From contig QFOX01000008.1 of NCBI GenBank assembly GCA_003241645.1, positions 1 through 42,671 of the forward strand: a stretch of DNA of 42,671 nt, read 5' to 3'. Positions 23,897 through 31,378 of the stretch are shown here, piece after piece. The stretch is from Azospirillum brasilense (lineage in GTDB: Bacteria > Pseudomonadota > Alphaproteobacteria > Rickettsiales > UBA3002). The first letter of the stretch is position 1, and the number at the start of each line of letters is the position of its first letter. The translations under genes were made by a program, and so were the position numbers. The notes below the pieces were generated by a model. It saw only the letters and a list, made by a program, of their open reading frames with translations, made no database searches and was not told the DNA's origin.

Positions 23897-23904
23897 ATTC
23901 GTAA
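23897..23904 (+). other. attR core
   Basis: ATTCGTAA, identical to attL. To the left is island (GGCCGCCTA); to the right is the 3' half of the host tRNA. Confidence 0.8.
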
Positions 23905-23942
23905 TGAGGGGGTCGTAGGTTCGAATCCTATAAGCGGCACCA
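23898..23942 (+). pseudogene. 3' half of the disrupted tRNA-Thr(CGT)
   Basis: Loop TTCGTAA, stem TGAGG, variable GGGTC, T-arm GTAGG-TTCGAAT-CCTAT, acceptor AAGCGGC and CCA. It completes the fragment at 11786-11823 with perfect stems. On its own it has no promoter-proximal 5' half and cannot make a tRNA. Confidence 0.92.
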
Positions 23943-23975
23943 TTATTCAACCGGCCAAAGGCCGGTTGAATAATG
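23941..23975 (+). terminator. Perfect 16-bp palindromic hairpin after the tRNA
   Basis: CATTATTCAACCGGCC pairs without mismatch with GGCCGGTTGAATAATG around AAA. It begins within the CCA end of the tRNA and was presumably the terminator of the original tRNA gene. Confidence 0.7.
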
Positions 23976-24070
23976 GTCCTGCTTATAGCTTCCATGAAGA
24001 ACCTAGTTCGACCCGACGCTTACGCCTTGGGCGTTAGCAAGGGCGCGCAGGCGCAAAGCGCCGAGCACAT

Positions 24071-24085
24071 CCTGTAAGCGGCACC
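24071..24085 (+). repeat. Second copy of the tRNA 3' end
   Basis: CCTGTAAGCGGCACC matches 14 of 15 bases of the tRNA 3' end at 23927-23941. The 130 bases between hold two GC-rich hairpin-prone stretches and no gene. It is possibly an att scar of an older insertion at the tRNA 3' end. Confidence 0.45.
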
Positions 24086-24096
24086 TATAAACATAT

Positions 24097-24684
24097 CTAA
24101 TCTATTGGATTTATTTGTAAGAGCCGGTACGCAGGCTTGCTGTCATGACGTAGCGAAATTTCTGTGTATTCAGCGCATAACATGTATGACTTGCCGATGG
24201 TTGGCTTTGATTTTTGGAAGCGAAATCCCTCAGATTGAATCTCAAGCTTCTGGGGTAGCCCGATGCTGAAAACAAAAATATACCCTCCTGCTTGCTTTGC
24301 AGGCTCATCTAAATTGCCCTGCCTATCTTTTGGTTTTGAGGCAGCTAATGTGGGCAATGGGTACCATTGATGATTGAGCAATACCCCCTCGTAATAGTGA
24401 TTGTCGGGTGTGCCTTTTACATTTGATTCTTTGCAGGCATTAAAAAATTCGATGCCTTTTTTTAGAGTTGGTTTCGTTTCGGCAAAGAGCGAATCCGTAT
24501 GCAGATTCATAGGTGGCTGAATTTCCAATGCCACTTTATTGGAGCTATCTTTTTGGGAAGCGGAAGATGTGATTTGTGGCACAGCAAAAGTTGCGGTGCT
24601 TTCTCCGGCACTGGTTGCGAATGCCGTGGTCGAATGAAAAGAAGTAATCGCTAACAGGGTGCAAATCTGGCAAGCGCGTTTCAT
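24097..24684 (-). CDS. Exported protein of unknown function
   Basis: 195 residues. A signal peptide (MKRACQICTLLAITSFHSTTAFA) is followed by a Ser/Thr-rich linker to about 60, then a mixed domain with ETKPTLKKGIEFFNACKESN, YYEGVLLNHQWYPLP and GGYIFVFSIGLPQKLEIQSEGFRFQKS. Two Cys in the mature part could form a disulphide. It lies just outside the island and has moderate GC, lower than the backbone genes. No family recognised. The 269-base gap to the next gene is AT-rich at its end and probably holds promoters for both divergent genes. Confidence 0.65.
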   Translation of the reverse strand: MKRACQICTLLAITSFHSTTAFATSAGESTATFAVPQITSSASQKDSSNKVALEIQPPMNLHTDSLFAETKPTLKKGIEFFNACKESNVKGTPDNHYYEGVLLNHQWYPLPTLAASKPKDRQGNLDEPAKQAGGYIFVFSIGLPQKLEIQSEGFRFQKSKPTIGKSYMLCAEYTEISLRHDSKPAYRLLQINPID

Positions 24685-24953
24685 GGATTGCCTTTCACGT
24701 TAACAAAAATCAAAGGGGCAAGCCCAAGCATCAGTCTCGGGTTGGGGTGAGGCTGTCAACCGAATGATCGGACCAGGCGCCCAACTTATGAGGTGATTTT
24801 GCCATCGGTAGTTGGTCGGGTGGTGTTATCCCGTGGCACTTATGTCATCTTTTGCAACTATACCGTGTTTTTTGGCGCATTAACGAATCTGGAGATACTT
24901 TGTTAATAATTCTGTGGTATTTTACATAAGTATAGAAAAAACATCAGAAAATA

Positions 24954-26378
24954 ATGAAGCATCTCGCACGCCGTATCTATCTTTCCGCTCTGGTGATGGT
25001 TGCATTGCTGGCGTGCGCGGGCTATCTCATCACGCAATATTCCGTGCGGGTCATTAACGAAGATGCCCGCACCCTGAGCCTCACCGGCCGCCAGCGCATG
25101 CTGGCCAACCGCATGGCGGTGGTGAGCATGAAGCTGTATTATGCCGACCTGCGCGACAATGCCCGCATCGAACTGGCCGAGCAGCTGGATTACAGCCGCC
25201 GCCTGCAGAATGGGCTGGTGGAGGGCGATGAAGCGTTCGGCCTGCCCGGCATTCGCAATGCGACCATCCACAGCTATTTCCATGACCCCTACACGATCGA
25301 CGGGGTGCAGGTCGCGTCACTGAACGAAGCGCTTGAGGATTATTGGGCGCTGCTGGCGCGCGACCTCGAGCGTTCGGATGAAGAGCTGGTGTTCGAACGC
25401 TTCCGCCATCAGGAAGAATTGATCCGTGCGCTGGGGCTTGTGGTGCCGCGCATCGACGAGATCGTGGCGTACCATGAGGTGCGCAACAAACGAAATTCGG
25501 CCACGGCCCGCAAGCTGGAACTGGGCATGCTCGGCCTGATCCTGCTGGCGCTGGCGCTGGAGGCGCGGTTCATCTTCCGCCCGCTGATCCAGAAGCTGAA
25601 CCTGGATAACGCGGCGCTAAAACTGGCGAACGAACAGCTGATGCGCACCAAGAACCAGGAGCGCCTTGCCGCGCTGGGCCAGCTTTCCAGCGGCATGTCG
25701 CACGAGATCAACAATGCGTTGCAGCCGGTGCTTGGGCTTGGCGAGATCGTGCGCAAAGCCTTGCTGGACCATAAGGACGAGCAGCATGCCGAATATGTGG
25801 ACCTGATGCTCAAGGGCGGGCAGCACGCGCGCGACATCATCAACAATGTGCGGGCGTTCACGCATGGCATGGATGCGCAGCGTTGCTATTACCCGGCCAT
25901 GGAATCCACCATGGAAGCGATCCGCTTCGCGCGCGAACTGCTGCCAAGCTCGGTCACGGCGGTCATTCACCTGAACGAGGCGGGGCTGGAAGGCCAGCAG
26001 ATGCTGTGCAACATCACCGAACTGTACCAGATCTTCATCAACCTGCTGAAGAACGCCAGCGAGGCCATGCAGGAAAAAGGTGATATCGATATTACCATCA
26101 TGGCATCGCCGCTCACGCGCAACCAGGTGGTGGTGCCCGCCATGCGCGTGGAAGTGCGTGACACGGGCTGCGGCATGGAAGCATCGGTGCTGAAGCATAT
26201 CTTCGACCCGTTCTACACCACCAAGGACGTGACCGAGGGCACCGGCCTCGGCCTGTCCACCGTCTATGGCCTGATGGAGCAGTATGGCGGCACCGTGAAG
26301 GTGAAAAGCCAGCTCTATGTAGGCACCGTATTTACCCTGTATTTCCCTATCACCCAAGGATCCGACCATGCCGATTAA
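24954..26378 (+). CDS. Sensor histidine kinase with PilJ-type sensor region
   Basis: 474 residues. A membrane helix (about 8-28) precedes a periplasmic helical domain that starts INEDARTLSLTGRQRMLANRMAVVSMKL, the PilJ/NarX-like 'type IV pili methyl-accepting' N-terminal motif. A second membrane helix (about 188-205) and a short coiled coil follow. The HisKA region has H250 in LSSGMSHEINNALQPVLGLGEI. The HATPase domain has N (LLKNASEAM), G1 DTGCGM and G2 GTGLGLSTVYGLMEQYGG. It autophosphorylates in response to an unknown periplasmic signal. It overlaps the next gene by 11 bases; the CheY-like protein there is its likely partner. Confidence 0.85.
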   Translation: MKHLARRIYLSALVMVALLACAGYLITQYSVRVINEDARTLSLTGRQRMLANRMAVVSMKLYYADLRDNARIELAEQLDYSRRLQNGLVEGDEAFGLPGIRNATIHSYFHDPYTIDGVQVASLNEALEDYWALLARDLERSDEELVFERFRHQEELIRALGLVVPRIDEIVAYHEVRNKRNSATARKLELGMLGLILLALALEARFIFRPLIQKLNLDNAALKLANEQLMRTKNQERLAALGQLSSGMSHEINNALQPVLGLGEIVRKALLDHKDEQHAEYVDLMLKGGQHARDIINNVRAFTHGMDAQRCYYPAMESTMEAIRFARELLPSSVTAVIHLNEAGLEGQQMLCNITELYQIFINLLKNASEAMQEKGDIDITIMASPLTRNQVVVPAMRVEVRDTGCGMEASVLKHIFDPFYTTKDVTEGTGLGLSTVYGLMEQYGGTVKVKSQLYVGTVFTLYFPITQGSDHAD

Positions 26379-26766
26379 AGACAAACATATCCTGCTGGTT
26401 GAAGACGACGTAACCGTGCGCGCGACGGTCACCGCCATGCTGCATCAGATCGGTGTGGGCACAGTGTATGCCGTGGGCAATGGCGAGGAGGCGATGGAGT
26501 TCTTCCAGGAATCGCAGGACAAGATCGACCTCATCATCTGCGACTGGAACATGCCCAAGCGCACCGGGTTCGAGTTCCTGCTCGAAGTGCATGCCGTCGC
26601 CCCGGAACTGCCGTTCCTGATGGTGACCGCGCGGGCGGATATGGAATCGATCCTCGCGGCGAAGGATCACGGTGTGTCGGGCTATATCCGTAAGCCGTTC
26701 GAGCCGAAAGAGCTGCGCACCAAAATTGCCTCGATCTTCGACGCGGCGGCGAAGGCCAGCGCGTAA
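26368..26766 (+). CDS. Single-domain (CheY-like) response regulator
   Basis: 132 residues, only a receiver domain: acidic pair D13-D14, phospho-acceptor D59 (IICDWNMPKRTG), T87-type switch residue (MVTARAD) and K109 (YIRKPFEP). There is no DNA-binding output domain, so it acts by protein contact, for example on a motor, a phosphorelay or an enzyme. It is translationally coupled to the sensor kinase upstream. Confidence 0.9.
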   Translation: MPIKDKHILLVEDDVTVRATVTAMLHQIGVGTVYAVGNGEEAMEFFQESQDKIDLIICDWNMPKRTGFEFLLEVHAVAPELPFLMVTARADMESILAAKDHGVSGYIRKPFEPKELRTKIASIFDAAAKASA

Positions 26767-26986
26767 CGATATTCCCTGTTTTCGTGATGTGCCCGGCACC
26801 CTTTCGGGTGGCGAGGATGGCTGCGTTGCTGCGGCTCTGTGGAAAAGGAATGATCGTCATGAAATCTTCACAATTATTAACCAATAATTAATAAAGAGGG
26901 CGCATATTCACTAAATCGACCAATAAAAAGCCGCGTAAATTTTGCTAAAATTGTTAATAAATGCGGCGGCGTAACAGGGGGTGTTC

Positions 26987-29383
26987 ATGGCGACAGTATC
27001 AGGTGCAACCGGTGGTCAATCAGCCTATGGCTGGTACGTGCTGAACAACGCCTATAACCCCGGCAAGCTTGTCTATGGCAAGGACTACCAGATCAGTAGC
27101 ACCTACGAAGAGAATGACGTGACGGAAGGCACCACCTTCCGCTGGTCGTTCCCGTCGCATCAGGGCCGCCCGTGGAATGAGATCCTCGCCTATCCCGATG
27201 TGGCATTTGGCGCGTCGCCCTGGTCGGCAGCGGAAGCCGCCAGCGTACCCGGTCAGGTGTTCCCCATTCAGGTGGATGACCTGAAGAAACTCACTATGCA
27301 CCATAACGTCAGCTACGCGGGCGATACGGGCGGCTTCAACGTGGCCTACGACATCTGGTTCACCAGCAAGGCCGGGGGCGACCCGTCGACCATTACCAAC
27401 GAACTGATGATCTGGGTGCATCAGGGCAATGTGAGCACGTGGGGTAACCCCGTGGGCAAATACAGCGATGGCGCGTTCTCGGGCACGTTCTACCACACCG
27501 GCACCTACACCGCGCTGGTGCTCGATAAGGACTACCCCGCCGGCAGCATCGACCTGGTGAAGATCGTGGGCAAGCTGGTGGAAATGGGCATCGTTTCGCC
27601 CGATGAATACCTTGCCTCCATTCAGTTCGGGGCGGAAGTGATCACCGGCACGGGTTCGCTGACCATCAACGACCTCGAGTTCGACGTGGTCAAGACCGAT
27701 GCGAACGGCAACGAGGTGGCGCGCTACATCGACGGGCAGGGTGTGCAGGGCTTCCACGACCATATCGGCACCGCGGGCAACGACAGCATCTATGGCGATA
27801 TCCGCGACAACACCATGTACGGCCATGCCGGCAACGACACGATCAGCGGGGCCGCGGGCAACGATACGGTGCATGGCGGCGAAGGGGCGGATATCCTGCT
27901 CGGCGCGGATGGCAACGACGTGCTGCATGGCGATGCGGGCAATGACCAGCTCTATGCCGATGCGGGCAATGATGTTTCCTATGGCGGGGCGGGCAACGAC
28001 ACGATCCTCTCCGGTCTAGGTGATGATACGCTGTATGGCGACGACGGCGACGACGTGCTCAACGGCGACGCGGGGTCCGATGTGATCCATGGCGGCGCGG
28101 GCAACGATGTGTTCCTCGATACGCTGGGCCGCAACACCATGCATGGCGGCGCGGGCGATGATGCGTTCTATCTCGGCAACGCCACCGTTGGCAGCGAACT
28201 GCGCGGCGATGCGGGCAACGACAAGATCTATGCCGGCGCGGGCGACGACCAGCTCTATGGCGGTGACGGCAACGACGTGCTGAGCGCCGGTAACGGCACC
28301 AACTGGCTGGAAGGCGGCACGGGCAACGACACACTCACCGGCGGCACCGGCCATGACGGCATGCGTGCCGGCGCGGGCGACGATGTGGCCAATGGCGGCG
28401 GCGGTGATGACGTGATCTGGGGCGACGATGGCCATGATAAGATCACCGGCGGCGAGGGCAAGGACGTGCTGTTCGGCGATGCGGGCAACGACACGCTCTA
28501 TGGCGATGCGGGCAATGACGAGCTCTATGGCAACGACGGCAACGACGTGAGCTATGGCGGCGCGGGCGACGACGTGGCCCATAGCGGCGATGGCGACGAC
28601 GTGCTGTATGGCGATGCGGGGCATGACATTCTGCTGGGCGGCGCGGGGAATGACAAATCCTATGGCGGCGACGATAACGACGAGATCTACAGCGACAGCG
28701 GCAACGACACCTCGTATGGCGGCGCGGGGAATGACACCATTCTTGGCCACACCGGCGACGACCTGATCTATGGCGAGGCGGGCGACGACGTGCTCAACGG
28801 CGATGCCGGGAATGACAGCGTCTATGGTGGTGCGGGCAACGACATCATCCTCGACAGCGAGGGCCGCAACCTGCTGGATGGCGGCGATGGCAACGACATG
28901 TTCTACCTCAGCAAGGCCACGGAGGGCAGCCTCATCCGTGGCGGCAATGGCAACGACAAGATCTATGCCGGGGCCGGCAATGACACGATCTATGGCGATG
29001 CGGGTGACGACCAGATCAGCGCCGGTGCAGGCAACGATACGCTGAATGCCGGTGCCGGGGTGGATACGCTCACCGGTGGCGGCGGCGCGGATGTGTTCGT
29101 GTTCACCAAAGCCGCGCAGGACGGGGTGGACAAGGTGTATTTCAATGCCAAAGAAGGCGATGTGCTGGACCTGTACGCGCTGATCGACCACAGCAAAGGC
29201 GCGGTGACCGCCCAGAATATCGGCCATTACGTGAAGGCGACGACCGTGGGCGGCGATACCCTGATCTCAGTGGATGGCGATGGCGCGCTCAATGGCGGCA
29301 AATTCGTGGATACGCTGCGCATCGTGGGCCAGACGAATCTTGACGTGGTGAAGCTGTTCACCAGCCATAACCTCGTCGCCTAA
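26987..29383 (+). CDS. RTX-repeat secreted protein with N-terminal GH12-like (endoglucanase-type) domain
   Basis: 798 residues from ATG 26987, preceded by a purine-rich site; GTG 26981 is in frame. There is no Sec signal. Residues 1-240 follow the layout of glycoside hydrolase family 12: PSHQGRPWNEILAYPDVAFGASPW, NVAYDIWFTSKAGG, the nucleophile region NELMIWV (E139) and the acid/base region YLASIQFGAEVITGTGSL (E217). Residues about 260-705 are calcium-binding GGxGxDxLx nonapeptides. The last 95 residues (GGGGADVFVFTKAAQ...GDTLISVDGDG) fit a type I secretion C-terminal target domain. It is probably exported by a type I system (none in this window) and folds on extracellular Ca2+. Substrate is likely a beta-glucan if active. 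Confidence 0.75.
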   Translation: MATVSGATGGQSAYGWYVLNNAYNPGKLVYGKDYQISSTYEENDVTEGTTFRWSFPSHQGRPWNEILAYPDVAFGASPWSAAEAASVPGQVFPIQVDDLKKLTMHHNVSYAGDTGGFNVAYDIWFTSKAGGDPSTITNELMIWVHQGNVSTWGNPVGKYSDGAFSGTFYHTGTYTALVLDKDYPAGSIDLVKIVGKLVEMGIVSPDEYLASIQFGAEVITGTGSLTINDLEFDVVKTDANGNEVARYIDGQGVQGFHDHIGTAGNDSIYGDIRDNTMYGHAGNDTISGAAGNDTVHGGEGADILLGADGNDVLHGDAGNDQLYADAGNDVSYGGAGNDTILSGLGDDTLYGDDGDDVLNGDAGSDVIHGGAGNDVFLDTLGRNTMHGGAGDDAFYLGNATVGSELRGDAGNDKIYAGAGDDQLYGGDGNDVLSAGNGTNWLEGGTGNDTLTGGTGHDGMRAGAGDDVANGGGGDDVIWGDDGHDKITGGEGKDVLFGDAGNDTLYGDAGNDELYGNDGNDVSYGGAGDDVAHSGDGDDVLYGDAGHDILLGGAGNDKSYGGDDNDEIYSDSGNDTSYGGAGNDTILGHTGDDLIYGEAGDDVLNGDAGNDSVYGGAGNDIILDSEGRNLLDGGDGNDMFYLSKATEGSLIRGGNGNDKIYAGAGNDTIYGDAGDDQISAGAGNDTLNAGAGVDTLTGGGGADVFVFTKAAQDGVDKVYFNAKEGDVLDLYALIDHSKGAVTAQNIGHYVKATTVGGDTLISVDGDGALNGGKFVDTLRIVGQTNLDVVKLFTSHNLVA
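27770..29100 (+). repeat. RTX nonapeptide-coding repeat array
   Basis: A degenerate 27-base periodic region encoding GGxGNDxLY-type repeats, broken by two near-identical spacers (the LDTLGRNTMHGG and LDSEGRNLLDGG blocks, each followed by an FYL...G...LRG/IRG strand). This internal duplication shows that the array grew by block duplication of about 25-30 nonapeptides. Confidence 0.85.
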
Positions 29384-29401
29384 ATTCCCGGACGATGGGA
29401 T

Positions 29402-29432
29402 AACGCCGCAGCGAACCCTACGCTGCGGCGTT
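29402..29432. terminator. Bidirectional terminator between the RTX and DMT genes
   Basis: AACGCCGCAGCG pairs perfectly with CGCTGCGGCGTT around 7 bases. It lies 19 bases after the RTX stop and overlaps the last codons of the convergent exporter gene. Confidence 0.75.
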
Positions 29433-30359
29433 CGCTTTTGCGCGCAGCCATTTCTCGATGGCGCCGGTGGAAAGCAGCACGCCCGCACTGGCAAGGCCAA
29501 TGCCCAGCACTTCAAGGCCGGTGGGCATTTCGTTCAGCACCGGAATGGCCGCCAGCGTGGCGAGCACCGGGATGAGCGGCAGGAAGGCGCTGCTGGTGGT
29601 GGCCCCCAGCAGGGCAATGCCGCGGTTGTAGCACAGCAACGCAAAGATGCTGTTGATGATGCCCTGGTACACGGCCTGAAAAATGGCCTCGTGCAGGTTC
29701 TGCGCACTGATGTGCGAGGGAATGAACGCGAAATAGACCGGCAGGAACAGCACCGCCGACCACACGCACACCGCCGCGGTCACGTGCAGGGGGTCCACCT
29801 TCCATGCGCGCACGAACAGCGCGTAGACCGCCCACATCGCCCCGCCGAGGAAGAACAGCGCATGCCCGCGATGGATGTGGGGGAACGCATCGCCGGTGCC
29901 ATTGGCCAGCAGCAGGCAGGCAATGCCCGACAAGCTGATGGCAATGCCAAGCACGCGCATGCCGGAGGTTTTTTCCTTCAGCAGGAAAATGCCGCCCAGC
30001 GTGGTGACGATGAGCATGCCGGTGTTGATGAGCCCGGCATGCGACACGGGCGCAAAGCGCATGCCATAGACCGTGAGGGTGTTGTAGGTTGCGCCCATCA
30101 GGCAGGCGAGGAAGATGCCGCCCCAGATGCCCCATGGCCCAAGCCGAAGCCCCTTGCGCAGCAGGATGGGCAGAAGCAGCAGCCCCGCCGTGCCGAAGCG
30201 CAGCGCGGTAATGTCGTAGGCGGTGAGGGTGCCGCGCACCCCATGGCTGGAGATCACCATCCACCCGCTCCAGACCAGCACGGAGAACAGCACAAGCATC
30301 ACGCCCTTCAGGGGGAGCTTGGCGGGGGCGGTGGCATGCAGGGTGGCGTTCATGCGCAT
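29418..30359 (-). CDS. EamA/DMT-superfamily transporter
   Basis: About 313 residues with ten hydrophobic helices in two EamA repeats (VLFSVLVWSGWMVISSHGVRG...LTAYDITALRFGTAGLLLLP and ALFFLGGAMWAVYALFVRAW...FLPLIPVLATLAAIPVLNEMPTGLEVLGIGLASAGVLLS). Drug/metabolite transporters of this type export amino acids or other small metabolites; the substrate is unknown. The start is uncertain: ATG 30359 or 30353; a longer in-frame extension to 30491 has no transporter character. It diverges from the SDR gene. Confidence 0.82.
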   Translation of the reverse strand: MRMNATLHATAPAKLPLKGVMLVLFSVLVWSGWMVISSHGVRGTLTAYDITALRFGTAGLLLLPILLRKGLRLGPWGIWGGIFLACLMGATYNTLTVYGMRFAPVSHAGLINTGMLIVTTLGGIFLLKEKTSGMRVLGIAISLSGIACLLLANGTGDAFPHIHRGHALFFLGGAMWAVYALFVRAWKVDPLHVTAAVCVWSAVLFLPVYFAFIPSHISAQNLHEAIFQAVYQGIINSIFALLCYNRGIALLGATTSSAFLPLIPVLATLAAIPVLNEMPTGLEVLGIGLASAGVLLSTGAIEKWLRAKANAAA

Positions 30360-30508
30360 GGTTCTGCCGCAGCATGCACGAAAAAGCAATGCAGCGGCGG
30401 AAGCCGGAACGGGAAACAGTTTGTGTGGGCAGCGCGCGCAACGGGGGGTGCTTGCAATCGCCACCCGCAGGCATAGGTTGCGTGCATTCACCCCTACCGG
30501 AGTTTTTT

Positions 30509-31258
30509 ATGAGCACGCATTCCCTGAATGGTAAAGTGGCATTGGTCACGGGCGCATCGCGCGGCATTGGTGCCGCCATCGCCCGCACGCTGGCGGCGCA
30601 GGGCGCGGCGGTCGCCATAAGCTATGGCAAATCAAAAGCAGCGGCCGAAGCCGTGGCCGCCGACATCACCAACGCCGGGGGCAAAGCGCGCATCTATGCG
30701 GCAGACGCAGCGGATGCTGCCGCCATGCCGGGCCTTGCCGCGCAGGTGAAAGCGGATTTCGGCCGCATCGATATTCTGGTGAATAACGCCGGGGTGTTCG
30801 ACGCGATGGGCACCATCGGCAGCATCGACGCGCAAGCCTATGCGCAGGTGATGCGCGTGAACGTGGATGCAGTGTTCGCGCTGACCAATGCGGTGGCTCC
30901 GCTGCTGCCCGAAGGCGGCCGCATCATCAATATCAGCTCGGTGCTTGGCGAACGCGCGGCGAGTGCGGGCATCAGCGTGTACAATGCCAGCAAATTCGCC
31001 GTGAGTGGCTTCAGCCGCAGCTGGGCGAAGGATCTGGGCGCGCGCAACATCACGGTGAATGCCGTGCTGCCCGGCCCCATCGCCACCGACATGAACCCCG
31101 AGGATGGCGAGGGTGCCGAAGAGATGCGCCAGCGCACCGCGCTGGGCCGCCATGGCCGGCCCGAGGAGATCGCGCATGCGGTGGCGTTCCTTGCCAGCCC
31201 GGCGGCCAGCTACATCACCGGCGCGACGCTGCGGGTGGATGGCGGCTACAACGCGTGA
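30509..31258 (+). CDS. Short-chain dehydrogenase/reductase (SDR)
   Basis: 249 residues from ATG 30509, with GGAG upstream. It is a classical SDR: the cofactor motif VTGASRGIGAAIA, NNAG at about 89-92, catalytic Ser (INISSVLGE), Tyr-x-x-x-Lys (VYNASKFAV), PGPIATDM and a C-terminal GATLRVDGGYNA. S-Y-K and the upstream Asn are all present. It is cytoplasmic and NAD(P)H-linked, in the FabG-like group; the real substrate cannot be told. Confidence 0.9.
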   Translation: MSTHSLNGKVALVTGASRGIGAAIARTLAAQGAAVAISYGKSKAAAEAVAADITNAGGKARIYAADAADAAAMPGLAAQVKADFGRIDILVNNAGVFDAMGTIGSIDAQAYAQVMRVNVDAVFALTNAVAPLLPEGGRIINISSVLGERAASAGISVYNASKFAVSGFSRSWAKDLGARNITVNAVLPGPIATDMNPEDGEGAEEMRQRTALGRHGRPEEIAHAVAFLASPAASYITGATLRVDGGYNA

Positions 31259-31378
31259 TCGCGTTGCATGCCTCGGAAAATTAACCCGATTTGCCGCATC
31301 GCACATTGACCCGTGGGCCATGGTTGGTCATGATAGGCGCTTACTGGTTTCCACCCTCCTCAACAAAAGGTGCCAACC

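Larger units (their letters stand above)
11816..23904 (+). mobile_element. Integrated genomic island (copper-resistance island) in tRNA-Thr(CGT)
   Basis: About 12.1 kb bounded by direct copies of ATTCGTAA (11816-11823 and 23897-23904), the anticodon loop of the split tRNA. The tyrosine integrase lies just inside the left end and reads inward. GC is visibly lower than on either side. Contents are int, a structured region, an AlpA-like gene, a primase fragment, DUF2026, a copper-resistance cluster, a broken hsdR, small genes and a complete substitute tRNA-Thr(CGT). There are no conjugation or capsid genes. The truncated genes suggest that it is a decayed or satellite-like element, but its integrase looks intact. 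Confidence 0.9.

Noticed and set aside
27770..29100. CRISPR-like regular repeats
   Set aside because: The periodicity is 27 bases in phase with one long reading frame coding for GGxGxD nonapeptides, with no unique spacers and no cas genes.
28016..29227. Long open frame antisense to the RTX gene (about 400 codons)
   Set aside because: It mirrors the glycine/aspartate repeat codons, giving a low-complexity Val/Ala/Ile product. There is no ribosome site and no homology. Similar antisense frames over nrdJ, the permease and the antiporter are GC-driven artefacts.
30374..30508. An N-terminal extension of the SDR of 45 residues
   Set aside because: It has no homology to the SDR fold and overlaps the divergent exporter's promoter region. 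ATG 30509 has a Shine-Dalgarno sequence and begins right before the cofactor motif.
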